DNA from: Enterocloster asparagiformis
GTDB lineage: Bacteria; Bacillota; Clostridia; Lachnospirales; Lachnospiraceae
Assembly: GCA_018380885.1 (NCBI GenBank)
Contig: JAGZSY010000021.1
Coordinates: 21,171 to 85,170, forward strand
Direction: 5' to 3'
Length of the DNA stretch: 64,000 nucleotides
Position 1 is the first letter of the stretch, and every line of letters starts with the position of its first letter. Below the pieces are notes generated by a model. It was not told the DNA's origin, did no database searches, and saw nothing but the letters and a program-made list of their open reading frames with translations. Positions 8,303 to 16,536 of the stretch are shown here, piece after piece. The position numbers were made by a program, and so were the translations under genes.

Positions 8303-9706
8303 ATGCCTGTAAATTCATTTGAAGATTATCCCATGTCCTGGAAACCGGATCGAAATAGATTGACGCACCCGCTTTATTATTGCCTCGCCGATTTGATGGA
8401 GCAGGATATAAAAAGCGGTAGACTCCCGGCGGGAACAAAGCTGCCGCCTCAGAGGGAGCTGGCTGATTTTTTGGATTTGAACCTGAGCACGATTACAAAG
8501 GCCTATAAGCTGGGAGAGATGCGGGGGCTGATCCATGCGGTTACAGGGAAAGGGACATTTGTGACGCCCTATGCAGACGCTCCCACGTCAACCGTGGAGA
8601 AAAGCACGCGGGCAAAGATTGAACTGGCTGTGATTCATCCGTTTTATGAGTCGAACAGGGATATTCGTGACTTGACCATAGAGCTTTTGAAAAAGCCGGG
8701 GGCGGAACGGCTGTTTGAATATTCCCATCCTCTGGGGGATAGAGGGCAAATCATGACAGCCGCCCGGTGGCTGAGGCGAAGCGGAATTGGAGCGGATGAA
8801 CATAACACGATGATTGCAAGCGGCGCTCAGAATGCACTGGCAACCATTCTCTCGTCTCTGTTTGAGGCTGGGGATTGTATTGCGGTGGATACCTACACTT
8901 ATCCCAATTTTATTAGTCTGGCAAACCTGCTTTACCTGCAGCTTGTGCCCATTGAAAACGACGAAGGGGGAATGCTGCCGGAAAAACTGGAAAAGGCGTG
9001 CGCTCTGCGCAAAATAAAAGGCATTTACATGATGCCGGCGGGAAGCAATCCCACGAACATTGCTTTTACCAGCGAGCGGAAAAAAGCAATTGGTAATATA
9101 ATCCGAAAAAGAAATTTAATTGCGATTGAGGACGATAATTATGCGGCCCTCCTGGAGGAGCCTTATGCGCCGGTGACGCTGGAGGCGCCGGAACATTGCA
9201 TTTATCTCAGCGGGCTGTCAAAGCCTCTTTGCCCGGGACTTCGGATTGCCTATCTGTATTTGCCGGAACGGTTTATTGCGACAATGGAGCAGGGGATGTT
9301 TAGCCAGTATCTAAAAATCTCTTCTTTAAATATAGAAATAGCTGCGGAAATGATACGGAGCGGGCTGGATCAGAAGATTATTCGAAGAAAGCGGAAAGCG
9401 GCGGCCAAAAGAAATCAAATTTATGCTTCGTTTTTCCCGGAAAGTGAGGTGTATCCAAACTCCTATTATCAGTGGCTGCAGCTGCCGGAGACCTGTACCG
9501 GAAGGATGTGCGAGATAGAGCTGGCAAACAGAGGCATCAGCGTGTTTGGCGCGGAGCGGTTTTTCTGCGGAAATACGGAGAGGGCCAACGCTTTGCGAAT
9601 TGCGACCTGCTCGGCAGAAAGTGAAAGCCAGTTGAAGGAGGGACTGAGGGAGGTAAAACAGCTTATAGATAAACAGAAAAGCAGGGCGCCGGTTTTTATT
9701 GTGTAA
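8303..9706 (+). CDS. MocR-type regulator (GntR HTH fused to a PLP aminotransferase domain)
   Basis: A PLP-dependent transcription regulator of the MocR/PdxR subfamily. Residues about 15-90 form a GntR winged helix (SGRLPAGTKLPPQRELADFL ending in GKGTFV). The rest is a class I aminotransferase fold. The Schiff-base lysine is Lys307 in LSGLSKPLCPG, with an Asp-containing IAIEDDNY segment before it. Known members control PLP synthesis, GABA or taurine use, or transporters. The ligand here is unknown. I chose the ATG at 8303, which sits behind CTGGAGG. The gene follows the L,D-transpeptidase gene closely and may share its transcript. Confidence 0.9.
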   Translation: MPVNSFEDYPMSWKPDRNRLTHPLYYCLADLMEQDIKSGRLPAGTKLPPQRELADFLDLNLSTITKAYKLGEMRGLIHAVTGKGTFVTPYADAPTSTVEKSTRAKIELAVIHPFYESNRDIRDLTIELLKKPGAERLFEYSHPLGDRGQIMTAARWLRRSGIGADEHNTMIASGAQNALATILSSLFEAGDCIAVDTYTYPNFISLANLLYLQLVPIENDEGGMLPEKLEKACALRKIKGIYMMPAGSNPTNIAFTSERKKAIGNIIRKRNLIAIEDDNYAALLEEPYAPVTLEAPEHCIYLSGLSKPLCPGLRIAYLYLPERFIATMEQGMFSQYLKISSLNIEIAAEMIRSGLDQKIIRRKRKAAAKRNQIYASFFPESEVYPNSYYQWLQLPETCTGRMCEIELANRGISVFGAERFFCGNTERANALRIATCSAESESQLKEGLREVKQLIDKQKSRAPVFIV

Positions 9707-9748
9707 AAGGGTGAAAAATTACAATCAGGATTGGAGGAACATATAAGG

Positions 9749-10300
9749 ATGGAAAAATGCGATCATGAGCTTGTTGAAGCCTTTGTAAAGGCTGTGGGCA
9801 ATTCCCTTTCTTCTTTAAAAAGTACACACGACGAACAGTTCTACTACTATGCGTTTGTCTTTGATTCGGGTTTGCATCCCTATATTTCGGCATGGTCTTA
9901 CGAAGCCTTGGAAAAATCAATGTGCGAAAACGAGATCGTTGAGGAGGACGAGAAAAACTGGTGGAAATGGGATTACGCAGACTCCCCGTATGTGGTTTAC
10001 GGGTATGAGGAATTTTTTGGCGAAGTAAACGAATTGCTGGATCAAAGGGCGGAAGGATTATCGGAAGAGGCGCTTTACGGACGTGAATGGAACATACGAA
10101 TTGCATCCATGGAGGAAGCGATGAAAAGACTTGACCGGACGGGATTTTTTGGAACCGGCAGTGAGCGGAAAAACGTGGTCGTCAATGTGGAGGCCGCGCC
10201 GCCTGATGGCGAAGAATACGACAGGGCGCTGCGCTTAAATCCGGGCTCCCCGCTGTTGGACGAATATTTAAATTGCTGTGAGGAGCCGGACAGCGATTGA
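9749..10300 (+). CDS. DUF4303 family protein
   Basis: A 183-residue soluble protein resembling DUF4303 (YYYAFVFDSGLHPYISAWSYE region). That family has no established function and is often found among stand-alone or immunity-like genes. The ATG at 9749 has GGAGGAAC 9 nt upstream; an in-frame TTG at 9731 is possible but overlaps the ribosome binding site. It is the last plus-strand gene before a bidirectional terminator. Confidence 0.75.
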   Translation: MEKCDHELVEAFVKAVGNSLSSLKSTHDEQFYYYAFVFDSGLHPYISAWSYEALEKSMCENEIVEEDEKNWWKWDYADSPYVVYGYEEFFGEVNELLDQRAEGLSEEALYGREWNIRIASMEEAMKRLDRTGFFGTGSERKNVVVNVEAAPPDGEEYDRALRLNPGSPLLDEYLNCCEEPDSD

Positions 10301-10431
10301 GCCGTTTGCCAATGGATCTTCCGGCCTGAGCGCGCGGCATGTCGGAGGGGGCCGGATTTGGCCTCAGAGGCGGCCAGGCATTCTCGGCCCGGGAAGCCGC
10401 AGAGGGGACGGAGTCACAAAATTTAACGCGA

Positions 10432-10478
10432 AAAAAGAGGGTTTGCAGTGTGGTGTCTGTGCTGTAAACCCTCTTTTT
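10432..10478. terminator. Bidirectional terminator
   Basis: A 13-bp stem (10432-10444 with 10466-10478) begins with A5 and ends with T5, so it can stop transcription from either side. It separates the DUF4303 gene (plus) from the convergent symporter gene (minus). Confidence 0.85.
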
Positions 10479-10489
10479 GCGTTTGGTGG

Positions 10490-12055
10490 TTATTTGCGCT
10501 TCCGGAATGCCGGCGAATCAAAGTCCTTGTCCTCCGGCAGCACCTTACGGCTGGTTGCCTCCACCAGGTCGTTGTAGCAGGAGAACACTTCCTCGGTCAG
10601 CTCCCGTTTCAGTTTCGGCGTGACCAGGGATACCAAGGGCACTGCGATCAGCCCGGCGACCATGGCGATTGCGCCCGCGTTGATCGGCGAGGCTATATAA
10701 TGAAGGAACAGGTTCGAGACCGTAATTCCCACGCCGATGAGGAAGCTGATCCAAACAGAGGCGCGCGTCACGCCTTTCCAGTAAAGCCCGTACAGGAAGG
10801 GGGCCAGGAAGGCTCCGGCCAGCGCGCCCCAGGAAATCCCCATCAGCTGGGCGATGAAATCCGGCGGGTCCAGGGCCAGCACCACGCTGATCACGATAAA
10901 TACCAGGATCAGCCCCTGCATCAGCACCAGCTGCGTGCGGTCCTTCATGTCCTTGACCAGGTTGCCCTTGATGAAATCCAGGGCCAGGGTGGAGCTGGAG
11001 GTGAGCACCAGGGAGGACAAGGTGGACATGGAGGCCGACAGCACCAGCATCACCACAATCCCGATCAGCAGATCAGGCAGCCCTGAGAGCATGGCGGGGA
11101 TTACGGAGTCGTAGGCCACGGTCCCTGCGGCCGTGTACACCGCCGGGCTGTCAAAGAGCCGCCCGAAGCCGCCCAGAAAGTAGCTGCCGCCGGAGATCAC
11201 GATGGCGAACACCGTTGAGATCACTGTGCCCGTGGCGATAGCCTTCTCGCTGCGGATCGTGTAGAACTTGTGGATCATCTGCGGAAGCCCCCAGGTTCCC
11301 AGGGAGGTCAGTATCACCACGCCCAGCAGGTTTAAGGGGTCGGGTCCGAAGAAGGAGGTGTACGCGCCCGGCTGCCCCAGAGTGCCCGGCACCTCGCTGG
11401 GAATCTGCGCCAGCTTGCCCACCGCTGCGGTGAAACCGCCCTGTCCGTTCAGCACGCTGAGGATAATCGCCACGATTCCGGCCAGCATGATGATGCCCTG
11501 GATAAAGTCGTTGATTGCAGTGGCCATGTAGCCGCCCAGGATCACGTAGACGGCGGTGAGACAGGCCATTGCCACCACACAGGCCGTATACGGCACGTCG
11601 AAGGCCATTCCGAACAGCCGTGACAGACCGTTGTACACGGAGGCGGTGTAGGGGATGAGGAATACGAAAATAATCGCCGAGGCCACGATTTTAAGCGCCT
11701 TGCTGTCAAAACGGCTGCCGAAGAACTCAGGCATGGTGGCGGCGGACAGATGCTTTGTCATCACCCGGGTGCGCCTGCCCAACACCACCCAGGCCAGCAG
11801 GCTGCCGATCAGCGCGTTTCCCAGGCCGATCCAGGTGGAGGCCAGGCCGTATTTCCAACCGAACTGCCCGGCATATCCGATGAACACAACTGCGGAAAAG
11901 TAGGATGTCCCGTAGGCGAAAGCCGTGAGCCAGGGGCCCACGCCGCGTCCGCCCAGCACAAAATCATTTACATTGGTGGCGTGCCGGCGCGAGCAGAATC
12001 CCACCACAATCATGATGGAAAAAAAGATGACGAGCAGCGCAATTTTGATAAACAT
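10490..12055 (-). CDS. Sodium:solute symporter (SSS family)
   Basis: A 521-residue inner-membrane transporter with about 13 hydrophobic helices, typical of the SSS/PutP family. Family signatures include the N-terminal NDFVLGGRGVGPWLTAFAYG and the later SASMSTLSSLVLTSSSTLALD, which contains the Na+-binding serine cluster. The substrate cannot be fixed from sequence: proline, pantothenate or another organic acid are options. I prefer the ATG at 12055, which has AGGAGGA just upstream. An in-frame ATG at 12103 would add a hydrophilic stretch that is unusual for the family. It is a monocistronic minus-strand gene ending at the bidirectional terminator. Confidence 0.9.
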   Translation of the reverse strand: MFIKIALLVIFFSIMIVVGFCSRRHATNVNDFVLGGRGVGPWLTAFAYGTSYFSAVVFIGYAGQFGWKYGLASTWIGLGNALIGSLLAWVVLGRRTRVMTKHLSAATMPEFFGSRFDSKALKIVASAIIFVFLIPYTASVYNGLSRLFGMAFDVPYTACVVAMACLTAVYVILGGYMATAINDFIQGIIMLAGIVAIILSVLNGQGGFTAAVGKLAQIPSEVPGTLGQPGAYTSFFGPDPLNLLGVVILTSLGTWGLPQMIHKFYTIRSEKAIATGTVISTVFAIVISGGSYFLGGFGRLFDSPAVYTAAGTVAYDSVIPAMLSGLPDLLIGIVVMLVLSASMSTLSSLVLTSSSTLALDFIKGNLVKDMKDRTQLVLMQGLILVFIVISVVLALDPPDFIAQLMGISWGALAGAFLAPFLYGLYWKGVTRASVWISFLIGVGITVSNLFLHYIASPINAGAIAMVAGLIAVPLVSLVTPKLKRELTEEVFSCYNDLVEATSRKVLPEDKDFDSPAFRKRK

Positions 12056-12135
12056 GGAACCTTCCTCCTGGGTTTTGGCAGACTGCCCGGAGCCTTCCGA
12101 CAAGTCTGCTTTAATGGTTAAAACTTCTGAACTTT

Positions 12136-12164
12136 AATGTATCAAAGTATCGGCCATAAGTCAA
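12136..12164 (-). promoter_or_regulatory. Promoter of the symporter gene
   Basis: On the minus strand TTGACT (12164-12159) is 17 bp from TACATT (12141-12136). It lies about 80 nt upstream of the symporter start. Confidence 0.55.
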
Positions 12165-12602
12165 ATACTTTTGAAGGGCAAACACACATTTTGGAATAAG
12201 TGCACAAAATATGTGACGGAAATTTGACAGATCAGCCAGCGCAAATTCCGGGCATAAAACGTGGGGGTTGTGCAGTTGCCGCAGCCTATTTTATGGAAAA
12301 AATGCCAAAAGTGGGGGATGCGCACTTTTTTGCCGACAGGAAGCGACAGGAAAAACCAGGATTTAAAATGTAAAATATATACTGATTTAGTAAAAAAAAG
12401 TTAACATAAATTAGGAATCAAAAAAACCAAATTTTATAGATCGATTAAAAATTAATAATAATGTAACATTATTGTAAAATATATATGGGATAAATGCATG
12501 ACAAAACTCTTGAATATAGTAAAAATCATGTAATAAATGTATAATAGAGACAGGGGGAGAAAAAACCTTGCGAAAAAATGTAACAAATATGTTAAATCAC
12601 CA
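12165..12602. other. Long AT-rich intergenic region
   Basis: About 440 bp with no gene of convincing length. It contains the 17-nt palindrome AATAATGTAACATTATT (12457-12473), repeated GTAAAATATATA-like stretches, and a TATAAT at 12539-12544 without a well-placed -35. It separates the divergent symporter and SleB-like genes and may hold regulatory sites. Confidence 0.5.
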
Positions 12603-12632
12603 TTGACAGCACGGGATCAAATCCCATATAAT
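12603..12632 (+). promoter_or_regulatory. Consensus promoter of the SleB-like hydrolase gene
   Basis: A perfect TTGACA (12603-12608), an 18-bp spacer and a perfect TATAAT (12627-12632), about 100 nt upstream of the hydrolase start. This is a vegetative-type promoter, not a sporulation sigma-factor promoter. Confidence 0.8.
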
Positions 12633-12733
12633 TACCCATACATCCCCGGAAAATGAGGCAAAAGTGGGAGAAAGCCCACAATTATGGAAAGCGAGAAATA
12701 AGAAATTTCGACTTTCAGGAAAGAGGAGTATGT

Positions 12734-13618
12734 ATGCTGACATTGCGTTCATTCTTTGAGTCCGTATTTCTGTTTGTAAAGTCCCTTGCAGTTAAAGTGA
12801 CGAAACAGATGTACCGCTCCTCCTCCGTGATCGTCACCGGAGTTATGGTGGTAGCCGTGATCTCTTTTTCAGCCAATGGATTTGGCGGCAGCGGCAAAAA
12901 CGCCATGGCGGCCCCTGTTATAGAAGAAAGCGGCGAAGGTGAGACGGAAGCGGAGGAAGAGCCTGCGGACCTTGGAATCACAGGTACTACAGAAGCAAAA
13001 ATACAAATCGGACTCACAAACGCGGGTAGTGTCGGACAGCAGCTGGCTGGCGACCTGCTTGCGCAGAGCGTCCGACAAAAGCAAGAGGAAGAGAAAGCCG
13101 CCCAGGCGGAGATCGAAGCCCTTAAGAAACAAATTTTAAAGCAGCAGCAAGAAGAAAAAGCGCGCAGAGAAGCAGAGGAAGCAAAAAAGAAGGCGGAGGC
13201 GGCCAGGCGTGAGGCGGAAGAGAAGCGCAGGGCGAAAAGGCGCATCAAGTACACGGAGGAAGATTACCAGGTACTTCTGCGCATTGTCCAGGCCGAAGCC
13301 GGAATCTGCGATGCGCGGGGAAAAATACTGGTGGCGGATGTGATCATCAACCGGGTGCTGTCGGACGAATTTCCGGATAGCGTGACCGCGGTGGTCTATG
13401 CGCCCTCCCAGTTCCAGCCCGTATCCAACGGAAGCATCAATTCCGTGAAGGTGACGGCGGAGACCATCGAGTGTGTGAACCGCGCCCTGGACGGGGAGGA
13501 TTACTCCCAGGGAGCCCTGTTTTTTATGAACAGGAAGGGCTCGGGCAGCGCGGCCTCCTGGTTTGACCGCCATCTGGACTATCTGTTTGCCCACGACGGC
13601 CACGAGTTTTTCAAGTGA
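12734..13618 (+). CDS. Cell wall hydrolase, SleB/Hydrolase_2 domain
   Basis: A 294-residue exported hydrolase. The N-terminus has a membrane or signal segment (about residues 22-42). A Glu/Lys/Ala-rich coiled coil follows (about residues 110-175), then a C-terminal Hydrolase_2 (SleB-like) domain with RIVQAEAG, VADVIINRV and YAPSQFQPV. The glutamate in QAEAG is the expected catalytic residue of these lytic transglycosylase-like enzymes. SleB itself acts on spore cortex, but the housekeeping-type promoter and the coiled coil fit a role in vegetative wall turnover equally well. I chose the ATG at 12734, behind AGAGGAG. Confidence 0.87.
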   Translation: MLTLRSFFESVFLFVKSLAVKVTKQMYRSSSVIVTGVMVVAVISFSANGFGGSGKNAMAAPVIEESGEGETEAEEEPADLGITGTTEAKIQIGLTNAGSVGQQLAGDLLAQSVRQKQEEEKAAQAEIEALKKQILKQQQEEKARREAEEAKKKAEAARREAEEKRRAKRRIKYTEEDYQVLLRIVQAEAGICDARGKILVADVIINRVLSDEFPDSVTAVVYAPSQFQPVSNGSINSVKVTAETIECVNRALDGEDYSQGALFFMNRKGSGSAASWFDRHLDYLFAHDGHEFFK

Positions 13619-13745
13619 CGCCCGTTTTCGGGAACGTGACTTTTTTGAATCCGGGGATTGAGTTTGTCCGTGGTTTGGGTGTATACTGGATATGGTCCGG
13701 AGCGGCAGCGGTTTCCGGGCACATGGGATAAAGGAGACTGGGACG

Positions 13746-14210
13746 ATGATTTTTGATGAGAAGAAGAACCTGGATTTTTACAAAAACTTAGGAATCGAAG
13801 GCAGATACGCCAAGGCGGTTGCGTTTTTGCAGAACACCGATCTGCAGGCGCTGGAGCCTGGCAAGTACGAGATCGACGGCAAGGATGTTTACGCCAACGT
13901 GACCGCCTACACCACGATTCCCTGGGATGAGGCCAAGTACGAGGCTCATGAGCACTACACCGACATCCAGTATGTGATCGAGGGCAGCGAGATTATGACG
14001 TATGCTCCGGTTCACGAGATGACGGTGAAAACGCCTTATAATCCGGACAAGGATGTGGTGTTCTTTGAGAACTCCACCCAGGGCGTGCAGATTGTGACAG
14101 GCCCCGGCCAGTATCTGATTTTTAATCCATGGGATGCACATAAGCCCAAGGCCATGAACGGCCAGCCGGCTCCGATCAAGAAAGTGATCGTTAAAATTAA
14201 AGAGGACTGA
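13746..14210 (+). CDS. YhcH/YjgK/YiaL (DUF386) family protein
   Basis: A 154-residue cupin-like protein of the family that includes E. coli YhcH and the EbgC beta-galactosidase subunit. It is often linked to sialic acid or other sugar catabolism. The segments YEAHEHYTDIQYVIEG and FFENSTQGVQIVTGPGQYLIFNPWDAHKP carry the family's metal-binding His and Glu residues. No sialic acid genes are nearby, so the substrate is open. I chose the ATG at 13746 with AAAGGAGA upstream. Confidence 0.88.
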   Translation: MIFDEKKNLDFYKNLGIEGRYAKAVAFLQNTDLQALEPGKYEIDGKDVYANVTAYTTIPWDEAKYEAHEHYTDIQYVIEGSEIMTYAPVHEMTVKTPYNPDKDVVFFENSTQGVQIVTGPGQYLIFNPWDAHKPKAMNGQPAPIKKVIVKIKED

Positions 14211-14224
14211 GGAACATAAGAGAT

Positions 14225-14258
14225 GCCGCCGGCGCGCTTTGCGAACCGGCGGTATTTT
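14225..14258 (+). terminator. Probable terminator after the YhcH-family gene
   Basis: An 8-bp GC-rich stem (14225-14232 with 14246-14253, one G-T pair) followed by ATTTTG. Confidence 0.5.
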
Positions 14259-14442
14259 GCGCTTAAAAGCGGGCCAAAAACGGGAACTGTGCGGGCCGGG
14301 GCGGTAAGTCCCGGGCCCGCGTCTGAGCGTTTGTCCCAACTGATCCGTATAAACCATCCGGAGACTGGAAACAATAGGAAGAGAAGCGGCTGCTCCGGCA
14401 GGAGCCGCCGCCGTAAATCAGATTGAGAGGATGGATGAAGCA

Positions 14443-15609
14443 ATGTTGATGAAAGAGCGCGCTATGGTTCACTTTTTTGACCGCTTTTCAGATTATCCCT
14501 TTGTGATCCGCTGGGAAGGGCATGAGGACAAGATCGGGGAGGGAACCCCGGCGTTTGTGGTAAATATGAAACGGCAGATTCCGGTGAAGGACCTGGCGGC
14601 CAGCACGTCCCTGGCCCTGGGCGAAGCTTACATGCGGGGGGATTTGGAGGTGGAGGGGGATCTGTACGCGGCTCTGGATCATTTCCTGGGACAGATGAGC
14701 CGGTTCGAGGCCGGGGCGCCGTCGCTGAAGAAGCTGCTATTCACCTCCAGCTCCAAAAAGAACCAGCAGAAGGAGGTCTGCTCCCATTACGACATCGGCA
14801 ACGATTTTTACCGCCTGTGGCTGGATAAGACCATGAACTATTCCTGCGCATATTTTAAAAACCAGGACGACACCCTGTACCAGGCCCAGGTAAATAAGAC
14901 GGACTACATTCTGGAGAAGCTGGCGCTGAAGGAGGGGATGAGTCTCCTGGACATCGGCTGCGGCTGGGGATTCCTGATCATGCGGGCCGCCAAAAAGTAC
15001 GGGGTGAGGGCCACCGGCATCACCCTGAGCAGAGAACAGTACCTGGGCTGTAACCAGCGCATTCGCCAGGAGGGGCTGGAGGATCTGGTCAAGGTGGAAT
15101 TGCTGGATTACCGGGATGTGAAGCGCCTGGAAACGGCTTACGACCGGGTGGTTAGCGTGGGAATGGTGGAGCATGTCGGAAGGGACAATTACGAGCAGTT
15201 TATCCGCTGCGTGGACCAGGCGTTAAAGCCGGGCGGCGTATTTCTGCTTCACTTTATCAGCAGCCTGCAGGAACACGCCGGGGACCCGTGGATCAAGAAA
15301 TATATTTTTCCGGGCGGCGTGGTGCCCAGCCTGCGGGAGATGATCTACTATATGGGAGAGCAAAACTTTCATGTGCTGGACGTGGAAAACCTGCGCAATC
15401 ACTACAACCGCACCCTGCTCTGCTGGGCGGATAATTTTAAGGAGCACCGGGAGGAGGTACGCGCTATGTTTGATGAGGAGTTCGTCCGCATGTGGGAGCT
15501 GTACCTGTGCTCCTGCGCCGCCACCTTCCACAACGGGGTCATCGATCTGCACCAGGTGCTGGCCACCAAGGGCGTGAACAACGATCTGCCTCTGGTGCGC
15601 TGGTATTGA
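14443..15609 (+). CDS. cfa: Cyclopropane-fatty-acyl-phospholipid synthase
   Basis: Transfers a methylene group from S-adenosylmethionine to double bonds of membrane phospholipid acyl chains. The protein is about 388 residues, the usual length. The SAM-binding motif is LLDIGCGWGFLIMRAA. Other family signatures are YDIGNDFYRLWLD and MNYSCAYF (the latter with the conserved cysteine) and the GMVEHVGRDNY segment. In-frame ATGs at 14431, 14443 and 14449 compete. The first sits directly on GAGAGG, so the second is preferred. A strong terminator follows at 15658. Confidence 0.93.
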   Translation: MLMKERAMVHFFDRFSDYPFVIRWEGHEDKIGEGTPAFVVNMKRQIPVKDLAASTSLALGEAYMRGDLEVEGDLYAALDHFLGQMSRFEAGAPSLKKLLFTSSSKKNQQKEVCSHYDIGNDFYRLWLDKTMNYSCAYFKNQDDTLYQAQVNKTDYILEKLALKEGMSLLDIGCGWGFLIMRAAKKYGVRATGITLSREQYLGCNQRIRQEGLEDLVKVELLDYRDVKRLETAYDRVVSVGMVEHVGRDNYEQFIRCVDQALKPGGVFLLHFISSLQEHAGDPWIKKYIFPGGVVPSLREMIYYMGEQNFHVLDVENLRNHYNRTLLCWADNFKEHREEVRAMFDEEFVRMWELYLCSCAATFHNGVIDLHQVLATKGVNNDLPLVRWY

Positions 15610-15657
15610 GTGAGGGAGATCAGGAGACAGAGGTCAAACTGAAACGGGAGACGGGAC

Positions 15658-15697
15658 GCGCCTGCGGGGAGAAAACCCTTTGCCGCAGGCGCTTTTT
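15658..15697 (+). terminator. Terminator of cfa
   Basis: A 10-bp perfect GC-rich stem (15658-15667 with 15683-15692) followed by T5. Confidence 0.88.
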
Positions 15698-15761
15698 GGC
15701 ATTTGTAAATATTTCCCAAACACTTTTTGGAAAAAAATTTAAATTTTTTTCAATTTACCTC

Positions 15762-15790
15762 TTCACAGATGGAAACTTTTGTGCTATACT
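15762..15790 (+). promoter_or_regulatory. tRNA-Ala promoter
   Basis: TTCACA (15762-15767), a 17-bp spacer and TATACT (15785-15790) with TGC directly before it (extended -10). It lies 11 bp upstream of the mature tRNA 5' end. The upstream A/T-tracts resemble an UP element. Confidence 0.8.
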
Positions 15791-15801
15791 AGCTTTCGTT
15801 C

Positions 15802-15874
15802 GGGGCATTAGCGCAGCTGGGAGCGCGCCACACTGGCAGTGTGGAGGTCACGGGTTCGAATCCCGTATGCTCCA
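15802..15874 (+). tRNA. tRNA-Ala (anticodon GGC)
   Basis: A full cloverleaf can be drawn. The acceptor stem GGGGCAT pairs with ATGCTCC, the anticodon stem CCACA pairs with TGTGG around loop CTGGCAG, and the T arm contains GGTTCGAATCC. The anticodon at loop positions 3-5 is GGC, reading GCC/GCU alanine codons. The acceptor stem has the G3:U70 wobble, the alanine identity element, with discriminator A. CCA is not encoded. It appears to be a single tRNA gene with its own promoter and terminators. Confidence 0.97.
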
Positions 15875-15881
15875 TTGAGAC

Positions 15882-15910
15882 AAGCCATTCCTATGCGGAT
15901 GGCTTTTTTT
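15882..15910 (+). terminator. Terminator of the tRNA-Ala gene
   Basis: A 7-bp stem AAGCCAT/ATGGCTT (15882-15888 with 15899-15905) running into T7. Confidence 0.8.
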
Positions 15911-15951
15911 ATTGCACAGGGCAGCGCCAAGCTATGCCGGACGCAGACGCG

Positions 15952-15980
15952 AGAATCCAGAAGTTGGGATTCTTTTTTTT
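15952..15980 (+). terminator. Second tandem terminator downstream of the tRNA
   Basis: AGAATCC/GGATTCT stem (15952-15958 with 15967-15973) followed by a T run of 8-9. No gene lies between it and the first terminator. Confidence 0.7.
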
Positions 15981-16045
15981 ATATGGCGGAGACAACGCCA
16001 AGCCGGCAACGTTATTCTGTAATAGGAAAGTCTGTTTTGTCCCAT

Positions 16046-16076
16046 AAAAAATGAAGCCTGTGCGGACAGAGGCTTC
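16046..16076 (-). terminator. Terminator of the small HTH regulator gene
   Basis: GAAGCCT/AGGCTTC stem (16053-16059 with 16070-16076). On the minus strand it is followed by T6 (A6 at 16046-16051). It lies 15 nt past the stop codon of the HTH gene. Confidence 0.75.
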
Positions 16077-16090
16077 TGCATATGGTGCTT

Positions 16091-16309
16091 TTATAATTTC
16101 TGGTCTCTGTCCGACGGCATGTAGCGCATCACCTCGTGGATGTCACAGTTGAGGATTCGGCAGAGGTCGTTGATGGTTGTGGTATTGATCGGTTTATCTT
16201 TGCGCAGGCGATCAATGGTGGAGCTGGAAATGTGGTGCTTGTAGATCAGCGTGTATGTGGATTCTCCGGACTCCTTCAAGGTTCGCCAGAACGGCTCGTA
16301 TGTAATCAC
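16091..16309 (-). CDS. Small Cro/CI-type (XRE family) HTH regulator
   Basis: A 72-residue single-domain DNA-binding protein. The helix-turn-helix is in SSSTIDRLRKDKPINTTTINDLCRILNC, followed by DIHEVMRYMP, as in YozG-like short regulators. It stands alone with its own terminator. The ATG lies close to the TGATCAG palindrome at 16326-16332. Its targets are unknown. Confidence 0.85.
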   Translation of the reverse strand: MITYEPFWRTLKESGESTYTLIYKHHISSSTIDRLRKDKPINTTTINDLCRILNCDIHEVMRYMPSDRDQKL

Positions 16310-16456
16310 GCAGGTTCTCCTATTCTGATCAGGCTATATAATAGCATAAAATGTAGGTGTAATCCTGACCATAGTCGAAAGGACGACTATATAGAAGAAC
16401 GTTTGAAAATGTAAAATTCCCGGAATTTCGTGAGGCCGGGGGATGAGAGGCAAGAG

Positions 16457-16504
16457 AAGGGCCGCCCGCCGCACAGTGAAACAACTGCGCGGCGGGCGGC
16501 CTTT
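16457..16504. terminator. Strong hairpin after the BASS transporter gene
   Basis: A 16-bp stem (16457-16472 with 16489-16504), almost all GC, with AAGG and CCTT ends. It lies just past the stop codon of the minus-strand transporter gene. The T-run on the minus strand is poor (CTTCTC), so termination there depends mainly on stem strength. Confidence 0.65.
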
Positions 16505-16536
16505 TGGGATGCTGCGGTGTAGCGGAAACAGCGGTT

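Noticed and set aside
15952..16045. Second tRNA or small RNA after tRNA-Ala
   Set aside because: No second cloverleaf can be drawn. The stretch holds only terminator-like hairpins.
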